Below, in pieces: positions 48,060 to 62,100 of a stretch of 64,000 nt of DNA. Source of the DNA: Strigops habroptila (taxonomy: Eukaryota; Chordata; Aves; Psittaciformes; Psittacidae); contig NC_044290.2 in the NCBI RefSeq assembly GCF_004027225.2, positions 9,440,906 to 9,504,905 of the forward strand, read 5' to 3'. A program made the translations under genes and the position numbers. Numbering within the stretch: the stretch's first letter is position 1; every line of letters starts with the position of its first letter. The notes below the pieces were generated by a model. It worked only from the letters and a program-made list of their open reading frames with translations. It did no database searches and was not told where the DNA came from.

Positions 48060-48460
48060 AGATTTTATTTGGCTCCTGTACCTGAAACTTTCTATTTCCT
48101 AATGCAAACTAAGCAGTGACAAATAAAAATGAGACTGCAAACGCAGCATGACCTCTTTAAGCTTTAATTATTCATTAGAACTGTTTTCTTCTCTGCTGAG
48201 ATTCAGAGCAACACATTTAAGCAGGTTCCTCTCAGGTTTATGGAAGATGTAACTTTCTTGTTACACCAGCTAATAAATACAAGTAAGCACAACAGCCCAA
48301 CAATATTTGTAGAACTAGGATTTGGGAAAATGTGTTTAATGAATCAGAAGTGCCTTAATCTAGTCAGTCTTGAAAAGCAAAGCATATAATGCAAAATAAC
48401 AATGCACTAAAGCACAGATGTATAAATATTTTATTGTAGAGTTTACTTTCAGCATTTCAG
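48060..48460. promoter_or_regulatory. Candidate conserved noncoding element in CACNG4 intron 1
   Basis: Contains TAATTATTCATTAG at 48165-48178 and 'catataatgcaaaataacaa' near 48385, in unique AT-rich sequence without repeats. Homeodomain and POU-type cores are suggestive only. Confidence 0.2.
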
Positions 48461-50529
48461 AGTTGCATTTTACTATGAAATGTCTCTACCTGCACGGGGG
48501 AAGGCTAATGGTGGTGACGGCTTTGAGCAGTCTAATCTGAGATCTCAGAATTTGATTTAAATATGTCAAAGAGTCCCAGCCCTTAGTAGCATCAGGCACC
48601 TCTGCATTTGTAACCAGAAATGCTTATTGCTTTTTGTTGTCCTAGGATGGCATGGATGTGTCTGGGAAGGTTTACAGCTGCAAGGAGAAAATACATTTTC
48701 CTTTTGCTGGGAAGACTGGACAAAAGGCAGAGGCCCCCGAGCCGTTGACTCCCTCACAGCCCTCCCTCATCAGTCCTTCATCCTTCTCCCTGCCCTTGTA
48801 TAACAGCATCTCGGGGACCATATTTCCTCCCGAGTTTTGAAAGCAGGAGAGGACCAGTTTGTCACCACCTTGGCGAGACCTCCTGAAAGGTATGCAGCTT
48901 GGGAGGCAGGCAGCAGCTCCGACCGCATGGGAATGGTGCCATGCACAGGGGGAGATTTACAGCTCCTTTCCCCTTCAGACACTTCATCCGGTGCGATGCA
49001 GAGCTGACAGCTCCTCATTTCCAGGTACTGCAAACTCCTCTTCCTCCACAGGAGCCTGTATAGGCTGTTGGGGTCCCACAAGCTGAGAGCCCCCTAAGAC
49101 AGCAACCCTGCAAGGGTCCTGGCAGACAGGCACCAGCAGCCAAAGGGCAGCTTTCCAAAACCAGCTTCTCCTAACAGGGCCATGCTCTGGTACTTACTCA
49201 ATCTTTACAACTCCGTGATATGTTGCCAATATATTTTTGCCAAGGAGACAAAAATACGTCTCTTCTTCCTACTCCCTCAGCCTATGAAAAATCTCAGTTG
49301 TGCGCAAAGAGACTCTGTGTGTGTATACATGTGTATATTTAGGGGAGGGGAAAATAGCGGTTTTGTTAATTTATTTTCCAGTTGAAAGTCTGCCTTGTAG
49401 CCAGGGAAGCACTGTTTTCACCATGTATAAATTTGGGCAGAAAAGCCTTACTTTGTGCTCAGCAGAAATGGCAGTGTGTGCAGTGGGAATTGGGAGCAAA
49501 TTCTTTAATTGCTCCAGGTCCCGGGTTCTTCTTCTAGGTTGAAGGCATGATGGCTTATAAATAATGTGAGGATTTATGGGTCAAAGAGCCATATGTTAGC
49601 AAAGTTGCCTAATAATGGATGAAGAGGAGAGGCATTATCCTTCTAGGGTGGGGAGCTCTCTGCTTTAAAAGTGCTTCAATCTCCCCAAGGGCCAGAGACA
49701 CTCCAGGTATTTCACATGTTAACTTTTAATTAAGCAAGCTCTCCCACGCAGCCATGGTTTGGCATTCTAGCTATGCTCTCTAAATGGTTTGGGTACTTTA
49801 AAAGCACCTGGTACAAACAGGAGGGTTTGGAGGCTTTTTCTAAGCTTCACAGCAACTTTGCAAACTACACGCTCCAAAAAGGTGTGTTTCTTTTTCCTCC
49901 TTCCCCTCCCTTTTCCCCCAGACCTTGCATGACTTCAAGGCATCAAATGTTAATGAAAGTTTGCCAGGCTTCAAGGGCTATGAAATGGAAGTTGAAAATC
50001 CTGCACCATAGGATGGCTCTAAAAATACTCAATCATGTCGAAGTATCAACGGCTCCAGCAGCTCTCCTGCACACAGCGCTGCTGATGCATCAGGGCTTTC
50101 TCTTCTAAATAAGCTCTTGAGAAAGTTTGCCTAGTGACTATAAATCACTTATGCTCTATAGACTGGTTTCACCCAGTTATGTACCAGCAATACCTACTGG
50201 AGAATGAGGATCTGCCTTGTCATTTAACTCTAATGGTGCTGCGAGGGAAGTGCCAGCATCCAAGGGGGATGCAGCGATGCATGCCTGCTCTGCTCTGCTT
50301 CCATCCAGAGGACTCATAAATGTGCTGTCTATGCCTCAGTATGAGCACAACCTGAAACACCAGCCCTGTGCGTTTGCAAAGCTGTTTGATGCCAGTCTGC
50401 TCACCATTAGTGTCTAGCTCTCAAGCTCTGCTCTTCAGAGTCATTTCTTGTCCAGGGTGCTGAGGTTTGTAGGCTGAGCTCCTACTTTTTAGGCACAGCA
50501 ATACCTAAACCTCTCTGCAGATCTCCTCT

Positions 50530-50566
50530 TAAGTGCTCAAGTAGGGGAGCACTTATCCTCCCCTAC
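50530..50566. other. Two overlapping, mutually exclusive 9-bp hairpins
   Basis: Hairpin A pairs 50530-50538 (taagtgctc) with 50547-50555 (gagcactta). Hairpin B pairs 50541-50549 (gtaggggag) with 50558-50566 (ctcccctac). Both stems are perfect and both loops are 8 bases. They share 50547-50549 and each stem occupies the other's loop, so only one can form at a time in a single strand. Confidence 0.7.
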
Positions 50567-53382
50567 AGGCTCAAACTCACATGTATCCTCATGAGACATC
50601 GATGCTTTTCTGCAGTAGCTCCGCATGCCTCAGGCGATCTTAGCTGATGTGTCCTGCTAACCAGCAATACTCGATATACCAGGTGTGCCTTCACTGCCTT
50701 CTGAGGGGCTCCAGCAGAGATATTGTCATCCCCTTATGCTATTAAGGTGTTTTTTGTTGGATTTTTCTTTCCTAACAGCACTCTCAAGAGTGGGAACCCA
50801 GGAGCTCGTTTTCCCACACCACCAACTCCTTTTTCTTCTCCGAGAAGCACAACACACTTTCTCCCTGTGAAGCAAATGAGGAGCCTGAACACAATGATTT
50901 GCATCGTGACTTCAAGCACAATGTTGAATACGGTGTCTAAGCCCTTCCCATCACAGGAGAAGCCACGGGAGGCTGTGACTCAGCTGTGCTCTGAGTCATG
51001 CAGCATGATGCTCCCCTGCTCTCGGGGGACAGCACTTCCCCATTAGCCTCTACAGGCAACAACTCCAGCTCTCTCTCACTGGCTCGGACCTTAATGAGTT
51101 GTCTGGACCCCAAACTCTGGCCATTCCCTCATGATCTATATCAGGGGAGGGACAAGGGACACAGAGAGCATGTCCCCAACCCACAGTGCCAGACCCAAGG
51201 AGGGGTATTTGGTTCAGGTGTGTGCAGGAAGTTTTGTGTTCCCAGGCATGGGCAGGCTGCCTGGCCGCACTCCAGCCTTGTGTAAGTACATTGCAAGTCA
51301 GGCTCAAACTGCTATTTTTGAGCAAGTCACTAGAAATAATTCATGTATGTGCAAGTTAAAATTCTGCTTAAAAATCACTCCCTGCCTCAGAAGCTTAAAA
51401 CCTGGGAGATCTACAGCAGCGGATATTGAATTTCATTTTACTATGTTCTTTCCAGCTGTTATGGTAAGCTTAGATCCTCATCCTGCATTTCTTTACTTTA
51501 AGGGTCTTTTCTCATGCAAATATCTCCAATTCCAACACTGGCAGGACCAGCCCCACATGCAAGTGTTGTAAAGAATCTGCCCCTTTAACTGGACCAGATA
51601 GAGCTTTGCACCAAACACTGAGCTGCATGATATTTCTTAAGTGAAAGTTCAGGTAACAAACCTTCTTCTTCTAAGGATTTCAAAATAGATTTCTGAATAT
51701 TGAGTTAATTTATTTGATGGTATGAACTGAGGTTTTAGAAAGCTGGAAGGTGCAGGTTTGTGTGTGTGTTAACTGTGTGAGCAACAGTACAAAAGGAAAA
51801 TGCTTTTTCATCCATATGAGCTTCTGTAAATTGTATTCTATTCTTAGGAGAGCAAGCATAACATTAAAAAGAAAATCCAATAATTTAAACCTTGCAGGAA
51901 AAGAGGCAGGAGCGATGGGAACCTCTGAAATGATAAATGTCTGAATTTATTCCACTGCCACTGCTGGGTTTTAAATTAGTTTTATTTTTCTTTTATTTCT
52001 TCTTGTTGACAAGTTGGGTTGCATTGCTATACAGTTCTAATGTTTACAGATAAGGAAATCTTGAAGGTCAAACATTCTATTCTTAGTTATTCTTGTATAA
52101 GGTAATCTTCTTGTGTTGGTGACAGTGTGGAGTGATCTCATGTCGCCATGGGTACCTGAATCATGCCTGTCTAACAGCAACATTCTTCATTCCTATCCCA
52201 TTAAGTTCTTATATAGGAAAAAAAGACATATCTACAAGAAAAGCTTTATGCGTGGTGCAAGTGATTGACTGGAGGAAACGCTTTGCTTTAAGAAAGCTCA
52301 CTGAGCCAGTGGTCTCTCATACTGCACCCATGCACAGTTGGGGTGATGAATTGGTTTGTATTTGACTGTGATGAGTACGAATTTTGCCATAAATGCTCCA
52401 ATACATAGACTGAGCCCAATGTGTTATTAGTGTTCATTATAATGCCTACATGTAGACATCAAAACTGCCAACGTTCAGATGAGTAACTGTCCCCGTAGTG
52501 GATGCACAGCAAACTAGACCTGCATGAGGAAACTGGAAGATTGCTGAAATCCAGATTATAGGGGAGAAGTCAGACCAGCATCTGCCCACAGCTGATCATG
52601 GCAGGGACATGGCAGGGAAGCACAGAAGCGTGGTGAAACGAAGGTATATAAAAAAGGACAACCTTAATTACGTGTTCCCATGTTCCTGCAGGTTCAGTTC
52701 AGTGCTCTAATACCTGCTGGAGGTAGCTTTCCTTGACAGTTTTGTAACATCTAAAGGAAAGAAAGGAAAATGAAGAAGAAGCAAAGCATATGGGCCTTGA
52801 TCATGACAGTGCTGCAGCTCTTTGAATGTTAGCTTTTCTTCCTACTACAGCACAAAAGTTTTTGGTCTCTGCTAAACTGCACTTTGAGTCAGTGTGGATG
52901 GACCATGTACATGAAAGACCAGGAGCAACAGTTTCTAGAGGCTGACAGCATGGCTGTGGATCAAGACTTCTGCGTTTTGCTTTATTGATGGGAGGGACTG
53001 AAGTCTAAATTTGGGTCCTTGTGCTGAAAGTCTTTATGCAATCTTATTCTAAGGGGAAAAAACCCCACACAACAAGAACAAAAAGAGCCCTTTCCAGGAA
53101 GGGGAATCAGGCATTTTTCTTGGTAGCAGAATTTCTGACTCCATTAGTATATGGAAGTTAGGTAAATCAGAAACCTCAGCTGGAAGGTTTGGACCTGCAG
53201 GTTCTGGCAATGGTACAATATAGTGGAAATCAAATAAACCAGCTTGCACATACCACTTTGCTGTGAATTAGGACTGTCCTTGCGTTTCAGTGTTGTACAA
53301 TCAATATTCAGAATAAGATCCTTTCTTCTACATGCTCAGGGGGCTTAATTCAACCCTGGAATAAACGGGTGGCCAACAATGG

Positions 53383-53446
53383 GCCAAACTCAGCTTGGAT
53401 GTTGCTCTAGTTAATTAAGAAGAGTAGCATCAGGGATAAATTTGGC
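53383..53446. repeat. 64-bp imperfect palindrome, MITE-like relic
   Basis: It begins 'gccaaactcagcttggatg' and ends 'catcagggataaatttggc'; the ends are imperfect reverse complements along most of their length, around a central 'agttaatta'. It resembles the sauropsid phrase 'ggccaaattcatccctggtg' with its mirror image. Probably an old non-autonomous DNA element. Confidence 0.5.
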
Positions 53447-55582
53447 AAGGAGTGTTTAAGTGACTGCTTTCAGAGGCAGGGAAGAAAAACCCTTGCTTAG
53501 CTCACTGCATCCAGCTCTTCAAATGCAAATTAACCTGTCAACATCTGCATGCAGCCACATAGGACAGCTGCAAAAAGGCGCTCCTAGCACCCAGAAGAAG
53601 GGTTGGAAATGTTTAGTTCAAAACAGCTATTTTCCAAAATAATTTCTAGTAAATAAGAATACATTTAAAGCGGTAAACTGAGCATCTGCTACATGAAACG
53701 AATGGAGGACAGCATGTGAAAAGAAACATATGTCAACTATGCACTTCAGATGCATTGACTACTTGCCTCCAAAACAGAATGAATTTAAACATATTTGCAG
53801 CAAACACTGAGAAAAGAATTGCCTTTGCAACCCAAAGAAGAGCCTCAAATAACAGCACGATTTAACCCTGGCCATACCTTGCCTTTCCCGTGGAGGAAGA
53901 GAGCAGTTCATTGTATTTCAGCTGCTGCCTGGCTTCTTTTAGCTAGGAATACATCAGGAATGCCAAGTTCAGGCAGCATTTGTTTGGAGCAAAAAATGTC
54001 CCTTTACCAGTACATTTAAAAACCCAATTAAACCAAGTCACTGCTGGAACCAAATCATACCAGATTCAGTTCATTGGAGGGAAGACACAAAAATACCCCC
54101 GTGCTTCCTACAAACTACCGTATCTGCCAGCATAAGACAGTGACATCCTTACTCGGACTGATTCAGCAACGTGTACAGCAGGAACTGAGCTCCACTGCTG
54201 CAAGGGGATTGCTTGTGACTCAATCTCTTTCTTCAATATACCACAACTAAGGGAAATTGCATTTCAGTGGTTCATTGAGCCTATTATCCTCAGACAAAAT
54301 CTCTACTGACCTAGCTGAAGCTCTTACTTACAAAACAAGTACAGGATAAGACCCCTTCACCAGGCAAGAGAAGGAGAGGTTGGATTTCAGCTCTAAAGGG
54401 TGCAACTCTTCTTTGCGAAGCAGTGTGCAGGAATATTTTGCTCTTGCTTTCAGTATAACAGGGCACAGAACAAGCTCTGATGTCTCTTTTTGTCAGGGGA
54501 ATAATCTCCCTACGAAACCTGGGATGTGTGTGCTGTCTGTCAATCTGCTGAGGCTTTGCTAACTTTTTGGTTATGCAGCTGTGATCTCATGGTGCAGCCG
54601 TCTCCAACGGTCCCCTTAGGAGAGAGGGAAACCAGAATGGAAATAAGCCATGAGCAGGTTCTGCAGAAATCATTTTGCTATGACAATGCAGTGTAATTAA
54701 ATAAGACTCATAAATCCCACTGTTATAAAAAACCATGGCTTGTGCCAACACTTTTACTCATCTGTGGGTTTTCAGCCTGGATCAGGGCTGAGGAAATAGT
54801 AGAGATCTTTGACTCAGTTGACAGCACTGAGCTTTGCACTATTCACCTTGGCGTACTGTACCATCGTACTAAGTAACATGAAATGAGAAGACAAAAGAGA
54901 AAAGCCTTTGGAGAATCCAGAAACCTGCCAGACACAACTGCGGTTCCCAGAAAGAACCTCGCAATAGAGACATTGCATCCTGCCCCTTCACAGCACCTTC
55001 ACCTCCTTGCTCAGGTTTGCTTCAGTACCTTTTTCTCCCTGATCCTGGGAACGATGATTATGGAAAGGAAGAACTGTCATTGTAACAGTAGTGAACTGAC
55101 ATGGCCCAGCAGCAGAGATGGGGTTTTAATCCCCTTGGCTTGCAGAGCAGCACAGTGTGCTATTGAGTGTGTGTCCACCATGGCAACAGCGGTGGTGCTC
55201 CAAGAATTCAATTTCCACGGTGCCCCTGGGCCTTGCCTTGACATCTTCATTGTTCCACAGCAAAATAAATAAATAAAAATCCAAGGGTACTGTAAAAGCA
55301 GTGCAAAATATGGAATGCTATAGAACAGGGTTATTTAATGGTTAATTTAGAAAGGAACATAGCATTAAAATCATATGAAGGTGGCTACATATTGATGCTG
55401 TATACATATTTAAAGGGATGCCTCTTGTAAGGGCAGAGTTCCAAGCTACACCTAAAATAACATGTGCAAAGGAAAATTAAAAGAATATTTCACCATTTAG
55501 ACTTGTTTGTTCAATCTGCCTCTGAAAGGCTTTTTCAGCCCAGCTCCTGAACATTAGTATGGGAAAGGATATCAGAATAAAC

Positions 55583-55650
55583 CCTCAGTTTTGGTGTAAT
55601 TCTACCAAAGTCAGCAGAGTTACACTGAGGATGATTTTTCTGGCCTTTTT
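55583..55650. repeat. Imperfect palindrome, probable relic of the same type of old repeat
   Basis: 'cctcagt' at 55583-55589 mirrors 'actgagg' at 55624-55630, and 'gtgtaattct' mirrors 'agagttacac'. The phrase 'gagttacactgaggatgatt' resembles 'gagttacaccagggatgaat', frequent in sauropsid genomes. Confidence 0.45.
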
Positions 55651-56140
55651 AAATAGAGTGTAATTTTCTCCATGGGTAGTTATTAAACGTTATTGAGAGA
55701 GATTGCTGCTGCTGTTGGACAGCTTTTTGGAGAGGTCACTCTGTCCCAGCTGAACAGCACCAGTGAAAAACCAGAAGGTTTGTAGTTTTTACAACTTGAA
55801 GAGTCCCTGGGGGCTCTAACTATACCACACATCACTGCCTGACCCAAAGCTAAGAGTACGTATCTATGCTGAGTTGAGATATCCTGGCTTGACATCCACT
55901 CCTACATCACAAAAATTCTGCCTGTAGAAATTGCTTAAAATATGGAGAGGGCATTGCAAAAGATATCCATGTGGACATTTGGTCCCATCTCTGTCAGAGA
56001 GGACATATTCCTTAAGCACACTTTCTGAGGCTCAACTGCTCAATGTTGACATTTTGGGGCTGGTGAGGGTTTGTATCCCTTTCACCAGCCATCCTAAGCA
56101 CTGGCTGAGAAGGGCATTCCCTATCTAAAGCAAGAAAGAC

Positions 56141-56190
56141 TTAAAATAAAGATAAGATTAAAATAAGGATTTAAAATAAAAATAAGATTA
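56141..56190. repeat. A/T/G-rich tandem repeat, ~30-bp period
   Basis: 'ttaaaataaagataagatta' at 56141-56160 recurs at 56171-56190 with one mismatch. A shorter related unit lies between, so the underlying period may be about 15. Confidence 0.8.
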
Positions 56191-59100
56191 GATTCTAATT
56201 ACTGTAGCCTTATAAGCACATGGACCAATTTGAAGGGTGCAAAAATGCCCAACCAAGTGCCTACCGAATGTCTCCAAGACATGACAAACACCTTCAGGCT
56301 GAGTAAGTCCTAGACTAAAAGGTTCCTATTTTTTTTGGCATTGGCAAGGTTTGTGTCTGGGAAGGCACCGTTGCTGTCAGCAGCTCTCAGAAGGCACCTT
56401 AAGGATCTGGATCTCAAGTGGATGGCATTGCCCATTGCATGCAGCACTAAGCCAGTACCCAAACTGCATAGATGGTCAGGAGCCAATATGTAGCAGCAAA
56501 GCATTGACCTTCCTGCAAGTTGACATAGGCAGGTCCACACACACAGCACACGCATTTCCAGAATTGCTCTTTCAAGGCACCTGGGTTTAATTCCTGTCTC
56601 CACAAGGAACTCAGCTGCCCAGCCGAGGACCCTGCCCTGTCTTGCAGAAATCAAAACCTCAATTCTTAGGCAATGCAACACCAAATTTTGCCTGGATCGT
56701 GCATAAATCAAGATAAATCTTGGCTTAAATGGGGGCCAAACCCAAAGAATTATTTATCCTTTTTACAAAATGCCTAACTAGAAAGAATCGTGGGATTAAA
56801 ACAGGAACACACGAGACCTCATAATTTATATATGTATTAATTTCCCACTGGAGAAATTGAAATGCAAAATAGTATCTCTAAACAAAATTGTGAATCTCTG
56901 TCCTTTGAGATAGTTAAAAATTAAATGGGCAAAGCATATACCCGAGGATCTATTCTTACCCTTGTAGGACTTTGGGCTAGATGGTAGGTATTTTCTCTCT
57001 CTCACGGCTACAATGCTGAGCTCCCAGAAAGGATTTGTCTGTGCAATACAGTGAAGCTCAGCAATAATTACCCATTGTGCTATGTGATGAGGCATCCTTT
57101 TGGTTCTTCAGTAACCCGTGCACCTGGACTTTAACTAAAAACCAAATAATATGCACAGAAAACATTTTTATGTAAGAGGAGGTGAACATCACTAAAAATC
57201 AGAGAGCCTTTGTATGGCATGCCAAACTGCTGAAGCGAAAAAATGTCTTCAGTGAAAGGGCTCAGATGTGAGCATGTTTCAGTGCACAGCTCCAGGAAAA
57301 ACTCTGATAATAAATGTGAGCTTGTTATCGTTGCTTTTCAGTGGGAAGTAAAGCCGGAAGCAGGGTCATGCTGGCTAATTGAAGCTTACATTTTCATTCA
57401 AGCACTGCATTTTAATTATAAACTGGTGACACAAGTGTCACTTAGTTCTTACCCTGTTTTAAGTGTGCATACGTATAAAGAAATATTTTCAGTTATTAAT
57501 TTATTCTTGTGATCATACTCATTATCCTACATTATGTCTACCAGGCACGTGCCTAATGACATGTTTGATACACGCTAATTCTTATGCCTCTTTTAATACA
57601 GGGCTTACACACACATTTTAGGCTGAACACTGTGCCAGCTGGCCACCAAAACAGGTACACAATTAATGCTATAAAATCAGCATTAGGAACTGCGTACCCA
57701 TATTCTGGCCAGCTGCAACCACTTGCTCAGCCCTCCCAGGGCAAAGTGGTCATGCCAGAAAAAGGGATAACCTGTGAGAGTAGCTGCGTCCAGCACTGAC
57801 GCTTGGAGGTGCCAACAGCAAGGTTCTGGCTGCTCGGGTCTGGCCCTGATCCTGAACCACTTGCCCTTCATCCAGCTTCTGCATGTGAGTGCTCCTCTGA
57901 TGCTGCAAAGTTGAACATGTTGGCTCTTTGTGTGGCCAAAGCCATGGGTAAGACTTAGAATTCAGGTGGACAATTTCTGGCCTGTTTTTCTTTCTCTATA
58001 GGGTTTTGCTGCAGTATCTAAAGACTGTGTCCAACCAGAATGCTGCCATTTCTATACAGGAATTAAAATAAAATGAGGAAAAATGTCACTGGGAATTGGC
58101 TACAGAGAGACACAAAGTAAGTTATCAAAAATCAGACCAGGAGTACAAGTGAAAACAAGGGGAATATCGCTAGAAAGCAAATTGTGAGGGTAAACCTCTG
58201 TCAAAGCCATCATATGGAATGGGATAGCAATGTTTTTCCCCTCTTAATTTTCTACCAAACTATAAAAAGGATTCTATTTTAATAGCTCTACCGTAGTGGG
58301 ACATTGCAAATGAATTGTTTGAATGGCTATAATTAGAAGTGATACTGTGAATACAGCCCTAGCATTATTCCTAAATTCTGCATGTTTTTTTCCAGGTCTT
58401 GCATCTTTAAGGATCCCAAAGCATCTCCAAAACTGTCTGCATTTGCCAGTGCTAAAGGCAAGGGCAAGAGTACAGCAAAACATGCCGAGCAAAGGAGAAA
58501 TGCTTACCAACCTCTGCAGCAAACCTTCTGTCTACTGAGGACAGCCACAGAATGTTTAATGTCATGATTAGCAGATAGTCTTGGATAAATATTTTTGGAA
58601 AACATCTAAGTAACTTAAAAAATTAAATCTTGTTGACTCCCAATGCAACGTTTAAAGACAAATCTTCACTGGAAACATGATTAGAGTTCATAAGCCACAG
58701 CCTTTGAAACAACTACTTGTCATCTCAGAGCATCTTTTGTCGACAGACAAAAATGTGTTTTCGCAGCAGGCAGAGCTGGGGGGACGTGGACCAGCTCTGA
58801 TCCAAGTGCAGGGTGGGCAGATCCAAGCAGTGCGAAGCCTGAGCCAAGAAACTCAGCCTCTCGCCAGGTTTATTGGCTCAGGTTCAGCACATGCATAAAT
58901 GTAGAGGGGCTTTTTGGATTGAGGCCGTCTGCATCCTACTGGTCCGTCGGGAAGAAGTTGGTCTGTCTGCAAAGAGCACATTGGTGAACCCAAAATTGCT
59001 GTGATGGCAAATAACTGATGCTCTGCTGCCTGCTGGCAGGAGGGCGAGAATAAGCACCCAACTGGTTACGATTAGCAACTGTAGTTTTAAGAAGCCATTT

Positions 59101-62100
59101 CCAAACAGTTACTTAGCTTCCCGATTTATTAATTGATATTTTACCATGTCTACGATAGCTCTGCTTGATACTGATGTATTCCAACAGTTCCTCGAATAAA
59201 ACCTCATTGAAATGGTTAATAATGTTGCTGAGATTTAATTGTACAGAATAAACCGCTGTCAGCCAGGTGTATGTCAGGTGACAGAGTGGGACCATGGGAC
59301 AGTAAACTGGGGAGGAAATAGATGAAGAGTCTGGGGCTCTCCCTCTGCAACCTGCCCTGGAAACTGAGTTCCCAAAGTTTTGGCAATTCACAATTGCCAA
59401 CAAATAACCTACCCACCATCAGCAGAGGCGTATCTGCAGAGTAACAATCTACTTTGGGCTATTTACTCCACTGGCTCAAGTAACTGAGCTCTGTTCAGTG
59501 ACTCTGAGAGCTTTGACCCTGCTCAAGATCCATGTGGATAAAAATGTGATGCGACATAATGCAACTTGCTGCTTCATCAGCTTGCTAAAAACAAACACAC
59601 ACACAAAGAAACCAACTCCAGCCAGTTTTGCATTAAAATGTATGCAAGTATGCAAAGAAGCACTGTTATGGTTTACCTGAGTTCAGAAGATCCACTAGAC
59701 AAACATGATTAAAGCCCACTATTGCCATTAGTGAGTCAGATAGAAAGGAATATTACTAACTTTCAGATCTGGCTACCTTTGAAAACTTAGTCTAAATAGT
59801 CACAAGATCTTCCAGCATTAAGAGTTTGCTATTCCATTTGCTTGCAGGCAGCTGAATGCTGGAGGCTGACCTTTAAACAAAGCAACCCAACAGCATGACG
59901 GTTCTTACAACAGAATTATCCTGTGTCTTGCTAATAGCCATCACTGATGCTCAGTGAGCCATGAGATAGGTATGCACAGCTCTAAGATAGGTGTATGCAA
60001 TAAGTTCTACTTTAGATTTGATTATATTTAGGCAATGTACCTCCAGCAAGATCCTATTTCAAGTCATAATTGCAACATGCCATGGTTCCTTTTTAATGCC
60101 TTGCAGCAACAGCAGATAAACTATGCCTCTGGGATGCAAGTAAGACAATAACAATCCTAACATTATTGAAAGCTATATATTTGGACAGGAGAAAATAATC
60201 AGTCATCCATATTCTACACAAAATTGCATTATTTGAAATGTATAAATGGGAGAAAATTGATATGAAACCTCCAGTAGAGAATTGGCAGTGACTTAAAAAT
60301 GGTTATTAACTAAATCTGAAAAAACACCCCTGGCAGCTAAACAAGGGTGGTAATTCCTCACTGAATCGGGTACCTCTCCCACTCAAACAGGGGATGCTCA
60401 TTGCTTCTGAGTATCTTTGAAATATTTGGCATTATGAAGCTAATGGGACTGGCTAAGTGAGAAGCATTCAAAGGGCATAACTAAGTGGCACAATTCCAAA
60501 ACAGCAATTAAAAAGGCGGAATGCTTGAAAAAGAACAATAAAAGAGGTTAATTAGTACCAGGGCCTGGCAATCTGCACAGGAAATACTGTAATTCCATAA
60601 TGTGCTCTCCTTTCATCTGTCTCTCTGTACCGTGACCACATGTTTATAATCTAGCATTCCTTCACATATACCATTTGCAAAAATATTGAAGAACTTCTTA
60701 CAGTGTTACTTGTAATTTAAGCAGGAGCCTGGATAAACCCATGGGTAACAAAGTAAAACAGATAGAGAAAAGAGAATCCAAACCTCATGCCTTTTGACAA
60801 GTATATTCATTGGCAGGATGGCACAGAGATGCTCAAGAGTTCAGAAAAGAAATTAGAAATCTTAAATTTCTCCCTGGGGCAGTATCTACCAGTTTTCTAA
60901 AGGAAGACTCTTGCATGGTCATTGAAAAGCTAATTTAGAAGGTATCTTTTTAGCAGAAAGAAAGTTATAACATTTCAGCAAGGAACAGTCAAAAGAGAAT
61001 GAGAACAAAGATGTTAAGGCCACAGGATGCCACAAGAAGATGCAGAAAGAGGGGCTGGACTATCTGCCAGGCTAAATCAAGAACTGCTTCAACGCTTTCA
61101 GTGCATCTGACCCACAGCATGCAACAACTGGCAAAAATGCCCCTGGATTTGAAGAGAAATCTAGCTAAAGTCTGTCTAGGCTGGGCTATCCATCCTGCAG
61201 GCAGCTTGCCCTGAGGCTTGCTATTTTGAGGTATCAGAGAGGCCACTTATCATTAATATTATAATAAATTCCAATACAGAGAAAGCCACCATCTCAAATG
61301 TTGATGTGGTCCCCAGCTCCTGTGCCCCTCAAAACAGCCAAAACAACCACCCTGAAGGAAAAAATATGAGCCGAAGCCCAGGAGAGAGCCACCTTCCACT
61401 GTAATGCTTTGAAGGTAAAATGAATTGGTGTACTCCAGGAGTGGAGACAAGTAACTAAACGAAACAACTATCCAGAAACAGAAGAGAGGACAAAATATAT
61501 TGTAATTTAACTGATCAAAACGTGATCAAGTGACAGGCTTTAGGTCAAGGCAGAAAACAGCGAGAAGCCCTGCACGGCACTGAAAACATCCTTTTGTTCT
61601 GAAGTCATAAACGTGTATCAGCCTCTCAGGCATATGGGCAGTTGTGTATTTATCCTGTTTATTTTACTACTCCTGTGCATCCTGCCTTGCCATCTGTTGG
61701 TAAGAATTTGGATGCTGAACCATAAGTCTGTGACATAATAAATACCAGTAAACAGAAATCGAAAATGAAGATAAGCACAAAGTAATGTTTGGAAGCAGGA
61801 CCAGGTTTTCAGTTTGGAAGTATGATTCATTTCCTGAGATGAGTCTTGGCTCAGAAAAGAAGGACCAGCAGGAAAAGGTCCAACTGAAGGGACAGATCTA
61901 CAATCCGTCGTCTTATATTGGCTTCATATTGGCATAATTCCACCACCTTCCTAGAAAGCATTTAAATTTACGTAGGTGGAGAATCAGACCTAATCCTGTT
62001 CCTCAAGGAACACATGCTGAAACACAAAATATTGCATGTATAAAACATAAGTTGCAAGCAAAATGCTTCAAACCCAGTTAATGTTCCTGCACCTTCTCTG

